Source of the DNA: JANLYQ01 sp031365725
GTDB taxonomy: Bacteria; Actinomycetota; Actinomycetes; JACCUZ01
DNA length: 51,143 bases
Reading direction: 5' to 3'
Assembly: GCA_031365725.1 (NCBI GenBank)
Contig: JANLYQ010000033.1
Location: 1 to 51,143, forward strand
Each line of letters begins with the position of its first letter. The first letter of the stretch is position 1. Of the stretch, positions 33,438 to 40,973 are shown piece after piece. The notes beneath the pieces are model-generated. The model was not told the DNA's origin. It made no database searches and saw only the letters and a program-made list of their open reading frames with translations. Made by a program: the position numbers and the translations under genes.

Positions 33438-34382
33438 TCAGGTGGCGCGCGGGTGCGAGCTGGCGTAGACCTCGCGCAGCCGGTCGACCGTGACCAGCGT
33501 GTAGACCTGGGTGGTGGTCACGCTGGCGTGCCCGAGCAGCTCCTGCACGACCCGGACGTCGGCGCCGCCGTCGAGCAGGTGGGTGGCGAACGAGTGCCGC
33601 AGCGTGTGCGGCGAGATCTCGCGGTGGACGCCGGCCCGCTCGGCTGCCGCTCGCAGCACCGTCCAGGCACTCTGCCGCGACAGCCGCCCGCCGCGCGCGT
33701 TGAGGAAGACGGCTGGCGAGCCGGCGCCGGCGGAGACCAGATGCGGCCGCCCGCGTACGAGATAGGCACTGACCGCCTCCCGGGCGAAGGACCCGACCGG
33801 CACCACCCGCTCCTTGCGGCCCTTGCCGCGCAGCAGGACAGTGCCGGTGTCCAGTGCCAGCTCGTCGACGTCCAGCCCGACGGCCTCCGAGATCCGCGCG
33901 CCGCAGCCGTAGAGCAGCTCGAGCAACGCCCGGTCGCGCAGGGCCCGTGGGGTCTGGTCGGCGCCTGCTGCCTCCAGCACCGCGGTGACCTCGTCCACGG
34001 AGATGGCCTTCGGCAGCCGCTTGGCCGGCGCCGGCGGCCGGACACCCCGGGCCGTGTCGTCGGTCACCAAGCCCTCGCGCAGCAGGAAGCGGTGGAAGCC
34101 GCGTACCGCCACCACCGCCCGGGCAGCAGAGTTGGCCGCGAGCGCCGGGTGCTCCCCGTCGCCTTCGCGGAGCGCGACAAGAAAGCTGGTGACGTCGGCC
34201 TCGGCGATGGCCGACGGTGTGCTCACCTCGCGGTCGCTGAGGTGGGTGAGATAGCGCCTCAGGTCACGCCGGTAGGACGCCAGCGTGTTGGCGGCCACCC
34301 CCCGTTCGACGGTCAGATGGTCGAGGTAGGTCTGCAGCGCCTGCCCGACCGGCGTCGCGGCAGCGCCGGGGGGCGTCGTCAG
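33438..34382 (-). CDS. xerD: Site-specific tyrosine recombinase XerD (apparent CTG start)
   Basis: Resolves chromosome dimers with XerC at dif. Catalytic residues are visible: GARISEAVGL (Arg), GKGRKERVVP (Lys), SPHTLRHSFATHLLDGGA (His-x-x-Arg), LLGHASVTTTQVYT (His and Tyr). The core-binding domain needs the segment QALQTYLDHLTVERG, which lies upstream of the first in-frame GTG (34298). The only codon that could open it is CTG at 34382, overlapping the ald stop as CTGA with a GAGG motif before it; an in-frame TGA lies 5 codons further up. From CTG the protein is 314 residues, the normal length. Confidence 0.88.
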   Translation of the reverse strand: MTTPPGAAATPVGQALQTYLDHLTVERGVAANTLASYRRDLRRYLTHLSDREVSTPSAIAEADVTSFLVALREGDGEHPALAANSAARAVVAVRGFHRFLLREGLVTDDTARGVRPPAPAKRLPKAISVDEVTAVLEAAGADQTPRALRDRALLELLYGCGARISEAVGLDVDELALDTGTVLLRGKGRKERVVPVGSFAREAVSAYLVRGRPHLVSAGAGSPAVFLNARGGRLSRQSAWTVLRAAAERAGVHREISPHTLRHSFATHLLDGGADVRVVQELLGHASVTTTQVYTLVTVDRLREVYASSHPRAT

Positions 34383-35494
34383 GCGAGGACCTCGTCAAGG
34401 GCCAGCAGCGGCTTGCCGTGCGCCTCCGCGACCGGGCCGTAGGTAATCTGCCCTGCGTAGGTGTTCAGCCCCAGCGCGAGCGCCTTGTCTGCCATCAGTG
34501 CATCGCGCCACCCACGGTTGGCCAGCTCCACGGCGTACGGCAGGGTCACGTTCGTCAGCGCGTACGTCGAGGTGTGCGGCACGGCACCCGGCATGTTGGC
34601 CACGCAGTAGAACACCGAGTCGTGCACGGCATAGGTCGGGTCGTCGTGCGTGGTGGGACGCGAGTCCTCGAAGCAGCCGCCCTGGTCGATCGAGATGTCG
34701 ACCAGCACCGAGCCCGGCTTCATCCGCGACACCTGCTCGTTGGTGACCAACGTCGGCGCCTTGGCGCCCGGCACGAGCACGGCGCCGATCACCATGTCGG
34801 CGTCCATGATGGCCCGCTCCACCTCGAAGGCGTTGCTGGCCACGGTCTGGCAGTGGCCCTGGTAGATCGCGTCGGCAGCGCGCAGCTTGACGACGTTGCG
34901 GTCCAGCAGCAGCACCTCCGCCTGCATGCCGAGGGCGATCGCGGCGGCGTTCATGCCCGACACGCCAGCGCCGATGACGACGACCTTGGCGGCGTAGACA
35001 CCGGAGACGCCGCCCATCAGGACACCGCGACCCCCCTGCGCGCGCATCAACGTGTGCGCTCCGACCTGCGGGGCCAGGCGACCAGCCACCTCCGACATCG
35101 GTGCGAGGAGCGGCAGCGACCGGTCCGGCAGCTCGACCGTCTCGTACGCGATGCCGGTCACCTTGCGGTCTAGCAGCGCGGTCGTACACGGCACCGAGGC
35201 CGCGAGGTGCAGGTAGGTGAAGAGGGTCTGCCCCTCCCGCATCCGGGAGTACTCCTCCTCGATCGGCTCCTTGACCTTGAGCACGAGGTCGCCGGTGCCC
35301 CAGACGTCGTCGGCGTTACCGAGGATCGTGGCGCCGGCCGCGACGTAGTCGTCGTCAGGGATCGACGAGCCGACGCCTGCGTCCTTCTCGACGTAGACGT
35401 CGTGCCCGTTCGTGACCAGCTCGTGCACCCCTGCAGGGGTGATGGCGACGCGGTACTCGTGGTTCTTGACCTCGCGAGGGATGCCGACCTTCAC
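34379..35494 (-). CDS. ald: Alanine dehydrogenase
   Basis: NAD-dependent interconversion of L-alanine and pyruvate plus ammonia. 371 residues, the usual length. N-terminus KVGIPREVKNHEYRVAITP, catalytic region YLHLAAS, NAD motif VVVIGAGVSGMNAA, and GGCFEDSRPTTHDDPTY followed by NMPGAVPHTSTYALTN. The start is GTG at 35494 with AAGGA 12 nt upstream. In M. tuberculosis ald is far from xerD, so its place here differs. Confidence 0.96.
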   Translation of the reverse strand: MKVGIPREVKNHEYRVAITPAGVHELVTNGHDVYVEKDAGVGSSIPDDDYVAAGATILGNADDVWGTGDLVLKVKEPIEEEYSRMREGQTLFTYLHLAASVPCTTALLDRKVTGIAYETVELPDRSLPLLAPMSEVAGRLAPQVGAHTLMRAQGGRGVLMGGVSGVYAAKVVVIGAGVSGMNAAAIALGMQAEVLLLDRNVVKLRAADAIYQGHCQTVASNAFEVERAIMDADMVIGAVLVPGAKAPTLVTNEQVSRMKPGSVLVDISIDQGGCFEDSRPTTHDDPTYAVHDSVFYCVANMPGAVPHTSTYALTNVTLPYAVELANRGWRDALMADKALALGLNTYAGQITYGPVAEAHGKPLLALDEVLA

Positions 35495-35549
35495 GGATAT
35501 CAAGTCCTTCGGTGCGTGGGGAGCCGGCGGCGTTGCCGGCGCGCTCGGG

Positions 35550-35555
35550 AGTGTA
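35550..35555 (-). promoter_or_regulatory. Candidate -10 box of ald
   Basis: TACACT on the minus strand in the 113-bp divergent gap; a GCCGGC-rich hairpin lies in the leader between it and the ald ribosome site. Confidence 0.35.
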
Positions 35556-35594
35556 GTGCGGCGGGTCGCCGGGGGTTGCTGCGCACGGGTTGGG

Positions 35595-35600
35595 TAGTCC
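35595..35600 (+). promoter_or_regulatory. Possible leaderless -10 box of membrane-protein gene
   Basis: TAGTCC, 7 nt, then ATG at 35608. Last base differs from TANNNT. Confidence 0.3.
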
Positions 35601-35607
35601 TTGACCC

Positions 35608-36228
35608 ATGAAGCTGTACGCCGAACGCCCCGTCCGCCTCGCCCGCCAGCTCCTGGGTGACGCGCTCCTGCTGCTGCTGCTCTGGGTATGCGTGCGTCTT
35701 GGGCAGGCGACCCACGAACGGATCGGCTCGCTCGCGGCACCGGGGCGCGACGCCGAGGCGGCCGGGCTGACGTTCCAGCGGGAGATGCGGTCGGCGGCGC
35801 GCAGCGTCCACGACCTGCCCCTCGTCGGCGGCCAGGTGGCCAAACCGTTCCGGGCCGTGGCCGGCTCCGGGCAGGACCTCGCCAGTGCGGCGCGCTCGTT
35901 CCAGGACACGGTGGCCCAGGTCGCGACGTTCCTCGGCATCCTCGTCGCTCTGGTGCCGGCCCTGGTGCTGTTGGCCCTGTGGCTCCCGCGGCGCATCGCG
36001 TGGATCGTCGAGGCCACCGCAGCAACCAGGCTGACCCGGCTCGGAGCTGCGTCGGCCGACCTCCTCGCCGCACGCGCCCTGGCTCGTCAGCCGTTGAGCC
36101 GATTGGCCCGGCTCGCCCCGGATGTCGTGCCCGGCTGGAAGGCTGGCGACCCGGCAGCCACGGCCGCGTTGGCACAGCTCGAGCTCGACGAGCTCGGCCT
36201 GCGATCAGCGCGGCAGTCGACCTGGTGA
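35608..36228 (+). CDS. Two-helix membrane protein of unknown function
   Basis: 206 residues. Membrane segments at about 16-33 (LLGDALLLLLLWVCVRLG) and 108-128 (FLGILVALVPALVLLALWLP) flank an external or periplasmic amphipathic region of about 70 residues. The C-terminal 75 residues are cytoplasmic, basic and helical, with a repeated AARALARQPLSRLARL pattern. No family recognised. It is divergent from ald and its last 24 nt overlap the convergent nudix gene. Confidence 0.78.
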   Translation: MKLYAERPVRLARQLLGDALLLLLLWVCVRLGQATHERIGSLAAPGRDAEAAGLTFQREMRSAARSVHDLPLVGGQVAKPFRAVAGSGQDLASAARSFQDTVAQVATFLGILVALVPALVLLALWLPRRIAWIVEATAATRLTRLGAASADLLAARALARQPLSRLARLAPDVVPGWKAGDPAATAALAQLELDELGLRSARQSTW

Positions 36229-36876
36229 GCGCTCCGGCCATGGCGCGTCCGCGGGCCGCAACGCCGCCCAGCCGCCGTCGCGCGCCGCCCGCGCCGCGAG
36301 GATGCCGGTGACGGCGTGCGGGTTGTGCAGGCGACCGGCCAGCACGAGCGCGCTGGCCTCGTCGAGGTCCACCCAGTGCGGCACCATCGCTCGCTCCTCG
36401 TGTTCACGCTGGTGTCGCGCCTCGAGCGGCACCTCGGTCAAGCCGCGAGCCAGAAAGCACCGGAAGGCCTCGGTACTGCCGCCCGGAGAGTTGTAGTAGT
36501 CGACCAGGACATGCCACTGGTCAGCATGCAGATCTGCTTCCTCGGCGAGCTCCCGCTTCGCGGCTGTGACCGCGTCCTCGCCCGGGAAGTCGAGCAGCCC
36601 GGCCGGCGGCTCCCACAGGTAGGACGACACCGGGTGGCGGTACTGCCGCAGCAGCAGCACCCGACCTTCGTCATCCAGCGGCAGGACGCCGACCGCGCCG
36701 GTGTGCACCACGATCTCGCGGGTGACCGTCTGCCCATCACCGAGCTCGACCTCGTCGCGGCGAACGTCCCAGACCATCCCGCGGTGCACGGTCTCGCTCA
36801 ATCGCACGACAAGGTCGGCGCGCTCGTCCCCCACCGTCTCGTCTGGGGTCACGCGGTCCTCAGCCTGCCCGGTCAC
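36205..36876 (-). CDS. Nudix hydrolase, ADP-ribose pyrophosphatase type
   Basis: 223 residues. The Nudix box reads G-x6-E-x7-REL-x-EE (within AGLLDFPGEDAVTAAKREL and AEEADL), the spacing of the actinobacterial ADP-ribose hydrolase at the same place next to pyrG (Rv1700). The usual Gly after EE is Asp here. Substrate-pocket stretches VLLLRQYRHPV and YNSPGGSTEAFRCFLARGL also fit ADP-ribose. The GTG at 36876 overlaps the pyrG stop (GTGA). Confidence 0.9.
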   Translation of the reverse strand: MTGQAEDRVTPDETVGDERADLVVRLSETVHRGMVWDVRRDEVELGDGQTVTREIVVHTGAVGVLPLDDEGRVLLLRQYRHPVSSYLWEPPAGLLDFPGEDAVTAAKRELAEEADLHADQWHVLVDYYNSPGGSTEAFRCFLARGLTEVPLEARHQREHEERAMVPHWVDLDEASALVLAGRLHNPHAVTGILAARAARDGGWAALRPADAPWPERSPGRLPR

Positions 36877-38570
36877 GCCGTCCCGGCCGGCACCGCGGTG
36901 AGGTCCACGTGCGCAGCCGCGGACTGCCGCTGCCCGGTGAGAGCCGCCGCCACGAGCCCGGCGAACATGGGGTGCGCGCGGGCCGGACGGGACCGGAACT
37001 CCGGGTGCGCCTGGGTCGCGACGAAGTACGGGTGCACGTCGCGCGGCAGCTCGACGAATTCCACCAGGTGCCCGTCCGGGGACGTGCCGGAGAAGACCAG
37101 TCCCGCCTCGGCCAGCCGGTCGCGATAGTCGTTGTTGACCTCGAACCGGTGCCGGTGCCGCTCCTCCACGTGGGTGGCTCCGTAGACCTCCGCCACGACC
37201 GAGCCCTTGGCCAGGGTGGCCGGATAGAGACCGAGCCGCATCGTGCCGCCCATGTCCCGCTCGCCGGCCACCACGTCGCGCTGGTCGGCCATCGTGGCGA
37301 TGACCGGGTGCGGCGACGACTCGTCGAACTCCAGCGACCCGGCGCCCTCGAGCCCCGCGACGTTGCGGGCGTACTCGATGACCATGCACTGCAGGCCGAG
37401 GCACAACCCCAGGGTGGGGATGCGGTTCTCGCGGGCATGCCGCACAGCACCGAGCTTGCCCTCGATGCCGCGCACACCGAAACCACCGGGGATACAGACG
37501 GCATCGACCCCCGCCAGCTCACGCGCCGCGCCCTCAGCTGTCTGGCAGTCGTCAGAGGAGACCCACCGCAGGATCACCTTGCAGTCATTGGCGAAACCCC
37601 CAGCACGCAACGCCTCGGACACCGAGAGATAGGCGTCGGGCAGGTCGACGTACTTCCCGACGAGAGCCACCGTCACCTGGTGGGCGGGGGTGTGAACCCG
37701 ACGCAACAGGTCGTCCCACTCGGTCCAGTCGACGTCGCGGAACGCCAGGCCCAGTCGTCGTACGACATAGGCGTCGAGGCCTTCGGAGTGCAGGACCTTC
37801 GGGATGTCGTAGATCGACGGCGCATCCTTGGCCGCGACCACGGCTTCCTCGTCGACGTCGCACATCAGCGAGATCTTGCGCTTGACGTTGACCGGGATGT
37901 CGCGGTCGGAGCGGCACACGATCGCGTCGGGCTGGATGCCGATCGAGCGCAGCGCAGCGACCGAGTGCTGGGTGGGCTTGGTCTTCAGCTCACCCGAGGG
38001 GCCGATGTAGGGCACCAGCGAGATGTGCAGGAAGAACACGTTGTCCCGCCCCACGTCGTGGCGCACCTGGCGCACGGCCTCGAGGAACGGCAGCGACTCG
38101 ATGTCGCCGACGGTGCCACCGATCTCGGTGATCACCACATCAACGGGAAGGCCCGACGGATCATCTCCCATGGCGCGGATCCGCGCCTTGATCTCGTTGG
38201 TGATGTGCGGGATCACCTGGACCGTGTCGCCGAGGTACTCCCCGCGCCGCTCCTTGGCAATCACCGTCGAGTAGACCTGACCGGTCGTGACGTTGGCCGA
38301 TCCGTGCAGGTCGCGGTCGAGGAACCGTTCGTAGTGCCCGACGTCGAGGTCGGTCTCCGCGCCGTCGTCGGTGACGAACACCTCGCCGTGCTGGAACGGG
38401 TTCATCGTCCCCGGGTCGACGTTGAGATACGGGTCGAGCTTCTGCATCGTGACCCGTAGGCCGCGCGAGCGCAGCAGATGACCGAGGCCGGACGCCGTCA
38501 GCCCTTTGCCGATCGAGGAGGCCACGCCCCCGGTGACGAAGATGTGCTTGGTGGTCGCCGATGCGGCCAA
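36873..38570 (-). CDS. pyrG: CTP synthase
   Basis: Makes CTP from UTP, ATP and glutamine. 565 residues. Synthase domain: KHIFVTGGVASSIGKGLTAS, KLDPYLNVDPGTMNPFQHGEVFVTDDGAETDLD. Glutaminase domain: PGGFGVRGIEGK, LGLCLGLQCMVIEY with the nucleophile Cys, and HPEFRSRP with the catalytic His. The start is TTG at 38570 after a GGGAG motif; longer readings upstream have no family match. Upstream of it 76 nt reach back to steB without a visible feature. Confidence 0.96.
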   Translation of the reverse strand: MAASATTKHIFVTGGVASSIGKGLTASGLGHLLRSRGLRVTMQKLDPYLNVDPGTMNPFQHGEVFVTDDGAETDLDVGHYERFLDRDLHGSANVTTGQVYSTVIAKERRGEYLGDTVQVIPHITNEIKARIRAMGDDPSGLPVDVVITEIGGTVGDIESLPFLEAVRQVRHDVGRDNVFFLHISLVPYIGPSGELKTKPTQHSVAALRSIGIQPDAIVCRSDRDIPVNVKRKISLMCDVDEEAVVAAKDAPSIYDIPKVLHSEGLDAYVVRRLGLAFRDVDWTEWDDLLRRVHTPAHQVTVALVGKYVDLPDAYLSVSEALRAGGFANDCKVILRWVSSDDCQTAEGAARELAGVDAVCIPGGFGVRGIEGKLGAVRHARENRIPTLGLCLGLQCMVIEYARNVAGLEGAGSLEFDESSPHPVIATMADQRDVVAGERDMGGTMRLGLYPATLAKGSVVAEVYGATHVEERHRHRFEVNNDYRDRLAEAGLVFSGTSPDGHLVEFVELPRDVHPYFVATQAHPEFRSRPARAHPMFAGLVAAALTGQRQSAAAHVDLTAVPAGTA

Positions 38571-38646
38571 AGGGGGCTCCCGTGGGGCTCGAGTGAAGGC
38601 ATGTCGACCGGAGCGGGACTCCGGTCGTCCACGGGATTCGAGGTTA

Positions 38647-39603
38647 TCAGCCAGCCGGGGAAGAGGTGAGCACCGACGTCGGTAGCACCGACGTGGCGCC
38701 CGGACCGGTGCCGTAGGTGCCGGCACCGTGGGCCAGCTGCTGCACCAGCGCGAGGACCGTTGCGACCCGTCCAGCGGGGGTGTCTGCGGAGTCCACCGAT
38801 GAGGGGTGCGCCGCCCCGGCAGCACCGCCGGCACCGCTCGCCGAGGTTCCCGAACGCAACCAACCCACGACCGGAGGAAGCGGACCCGGTCCGGTCACGA
38901 CGACTCCGGCGCCTTGGCGGTCGAGGGCCGCGACGAGTGCGCTCAGCGCCGGTTCCGCTGTCGCCTGCTCCCGGTCACCCGACACGACGACCGCCAGCTC
39001 GGCGAGTCTCCCGGGGGTGCCGTCCAGCCGTACGGCGCCCAGCTCGGTGAATCCGGCGACGACCTGGGCAGCTGCCTGGTCGGGGCTGCCCGTCGGCTTG
39101 GCGGCGACCAGCGACCGGGCGAGCACGACGCCGACCCGCTCGATCGAGCTCGCTCCGTCGGTGAAGGTCAGGCCAGGCGGCACCAGTCGCAGGGCCAAGT
39201 CCTCCAGCGGCGCAGTTGCCTTCGCCGGATCGTCGTACGTCGTGGTGATCCGGATCTCGCCGGTCAGCGCGGCGCCGGCGCCGAGCAGCGCGGCCCTTGT
39301 GCTGCGGGCCAGGCTGTCGCTGGCTCCCGGCGTGCGCAGGATGACCACGCTGTGCCCGGCGAGACGCTTGTCGGTGAGCGGGGCTGCGAGCGCGGCCACG
39401 ACGCGCGAGTCGGTGCGCGCCCTGTCCTCCAGGGCCGCCACCCGCTGCTGGAGCCGGGCGGTTGTGCTCGCCAGCCGGTCCTCGCGACTGATCCGGTGGG
39501 CCGAGGACCGGGCCACCAGTGGACCGGCCCCCAGGGCGAGCCCGAGCCCGAGGGCGATCAGCGCGGCGACGACAGCGAGGCCGAGGTGACGCACGCCTCT
39601 CAT
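38647..39603 (-). CDS. steB: SteB/MctB-type envelope protein
   Basis: 318 residues. One N-terminal membrane helix (LGLAVVAALIALGLGLALGAG), then a coiled-coil stretch (TTARLQQRVAALEDRA) and an external domain. The M. tuberculosis homologue (MctB, Rv1698) has been linked to copper tolerance, and in corynebacteria SteB acts with SteA in the envelope and at division. The C-terminus is rich in Ser/Gly/Ala. The ATG at 39603 overlaps the steA stop as ATGA. Confidence 0.88.
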   Translation of the reverse strand: MRGVRHLGLAVVAALIALGLGLALGAGPLVARSSAHRISREDRLASTTARLQQRVAALEDRARTDSRVVAALAAPLTDKRLAGHSVVILRTPGASDSLARSTRAALLGAGAALTGEIRITTTYDDPAKATAPLEDLALRLVPPGLTFTDGASSIERVGVVLARSLVAAKPTGSPDQAAAQVVAGFTELGAVRLDGTPGRLAELAVVVSGDREQATAEPALSALVAALDRQGAGVVVTGPGPLPPVVGWLRSGTSASGAGGAAGAAHPSSVDSADTPAGRVATVLALVQQLAHGAGTYGTGPGATSVLPTSVLTSSPAG

Positions 39604-40832
39604 CCGCCCGCCGTGGCATCGGCGCCATGGGTGCCGCCGGCGGTGTTCGTCGAGCGCACGGTGGCAACCAGGTGCTGCACCCACGTCACGACCTGCTCCC
39701 GCAGGTCCGCGACGGGTGTACCGGTCGGGGCGAACGCGACGGCAGCCACCAGCCCCGCCAGCAGCAGCAGAGCGAACAGCCACAGCGGCCAGGTTCGCGC
39801 CGGCCGTCGCCACAGGGCGGTGACCGCCGAGGCGTCGACGAACCGGTTGCCGAGGCGCAACCGGGTCAGGAACGCGCTGGGCATGTCCGTGCGCGCGGCG
39901 TCGGTCAGTGCAGCCAGCGTCGGGTGCCAGCCGACGCCAACGACCAGCGCAGGGTCGTGCGCCTCGACCAGCAGCAGAGCTGCATCGGCGCTGGACCCCG
40001 ACATGGTGAACACCAGCGGTTCTGTCCCGGCCTGCTCGGCTCGGTCCAGGCCGTGCGCGGTCCCGTCCCGGTCGGCGCGTACGACGACCTCTGCCCCGCA
40101 CTCGAGCACCGCGTCGCTCATCAGGCGCGGGTCGCCGACCACCAGGTCGGGCCGCAGCTTGCGCGCGAGCAGGACGTCCGCACCCTCGTCCACACCGACC
40201 AGCACGGCGTCCTGTGAGCGCAACCACGGCTTGAGTGCGGCAAGGTCGGCCGAAGCTCCCCTCGACGACGTCACCACGACCACCGACCGTCCGGCCAGAG
40301 TCGTGCGCACCGCGGGGGCGCCGGTGCCGTCCAGCAACAGGTCGCTCTCGCGGCGCAGGTGCTCGGTGGTCGCGTGCGCGAAGGCCTGCAGGTGGGCAGC
40401 CAGCCCGGCCCGCGCGTTCTGCATGTCCGCCGCCACCGAGGCGACAGTCATCACTCGTCCGCGGGCGACGATCGCCTCGCCGCGGAACAGCTGGTCGCCC
40501 TCGAGACGCACCCGGTCGCCGTCCCCGACCAGGCGCAGCACCTCCGGACCGACCCGGTCGAGGACCGGCACACCGGCCTCCACCAGCAGGGCCGGTCCCA
40601 GGTTCGGGCAGCGGCCGCTGATGCTGGCGGCGGCGTTGACGACGGCGCCGACCCCGGCCTCGAGCAACAATCGGGCGCTGCCGCCGTCGAGGTCCAGGTG
40701 GTCCAGCACGACGATGTCGCCGGGCTGCACGAGCCGGGCAACGGCACCCGCGCGCGAGCCCACCCGCGCGACGCCGTACAGCCCGGGCAGGGTCGGTTCG
40801 GAACGGGATCGTCGCAGAGTCGCCAGGCGCAT
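39600..40832 (-). CDS. steA: SteA-like protein (thiamine pyrophosphokinase-like fold, C-terminal anchor)
   Basis: 410 residues. Conserved in actinobacteria between recN and steB. Features: GDIVVLDHLDLDGGSARLLL, VVNAAASISGRCPNLGPALL, PDLVVGDPRLMSD (nucleotide-binding Asp as in thiamine pyrophosphokinases), FTMSGSSADAALLLVEAHD, and one membrane helix near the end (about 368-388, LWLFALLLLAGLVAAVAF). A CAACAT box ends 7 nt before the ATG. Ligand unknown. Confidence 0.9.
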   Translation of the reverse strand: MRLATLRRSRSEPTLPGLYGVARVGSRAGAVARLVQPGDIVVLDHLDLDGGSARLLLEAGVGAVVNAAASISGRCPNLGPALLVEAGVPVLDRVGPEVLRLVGDGDRVRLEGDQLFRGEAIVARGRVMTVASVAADMQNARAGLAAHLQAFAHATTEHLRRESDLLLDGTGAPAVRTTLAGRSVVVVTSSRGASADLAALKPWLRSQDAVLVGVDEGADVLLARKLRPDLVVGDPRLMSDAVLECGAEVVVRADRDGTAHGLDRAEQAGTEPLVFTMSGSSADAALLLVEAHDPALVVGVGWHPTLAALTDAARTDMPSAFLTRLRLGNRFVDASAVTALWRRPARTWPLWLFALLLLAGLVAAVAFAPTGTPVADLREQVVTWVQHLVATVRSTNTAGGTHGADATAGG

Positions 40833-40925
40833 GAGCCTGATGTTGCCATGTGACTGGTGTGACGGATGGGACCTACGGGACGCCGGGCGTGTACGCCGCG
40901 CGTCGTCTGTCGGCGGTGCGCAGTC

Positions 40926-40973
40926 GGTCCGTCGGTCCGTCGGTCCGACAGTCCGACAGTCCGTCAGTCCGTC
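40926..40973. repeat. Six tandem octamers across the recN stop
   Basis: Units GGTCCGTC, GGTCCGTC, GGTCCGAC, AGTCCGAC, AGTCCGTC, AGTCCGTC with no spacers. The recN stop (40964-40966) lies in the fifth and sixth units, so part of the array encodes the RecN end and part is leader DNA of steA. The rest of the 131-bp gap shows nothing else. Confidence 0.9.
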
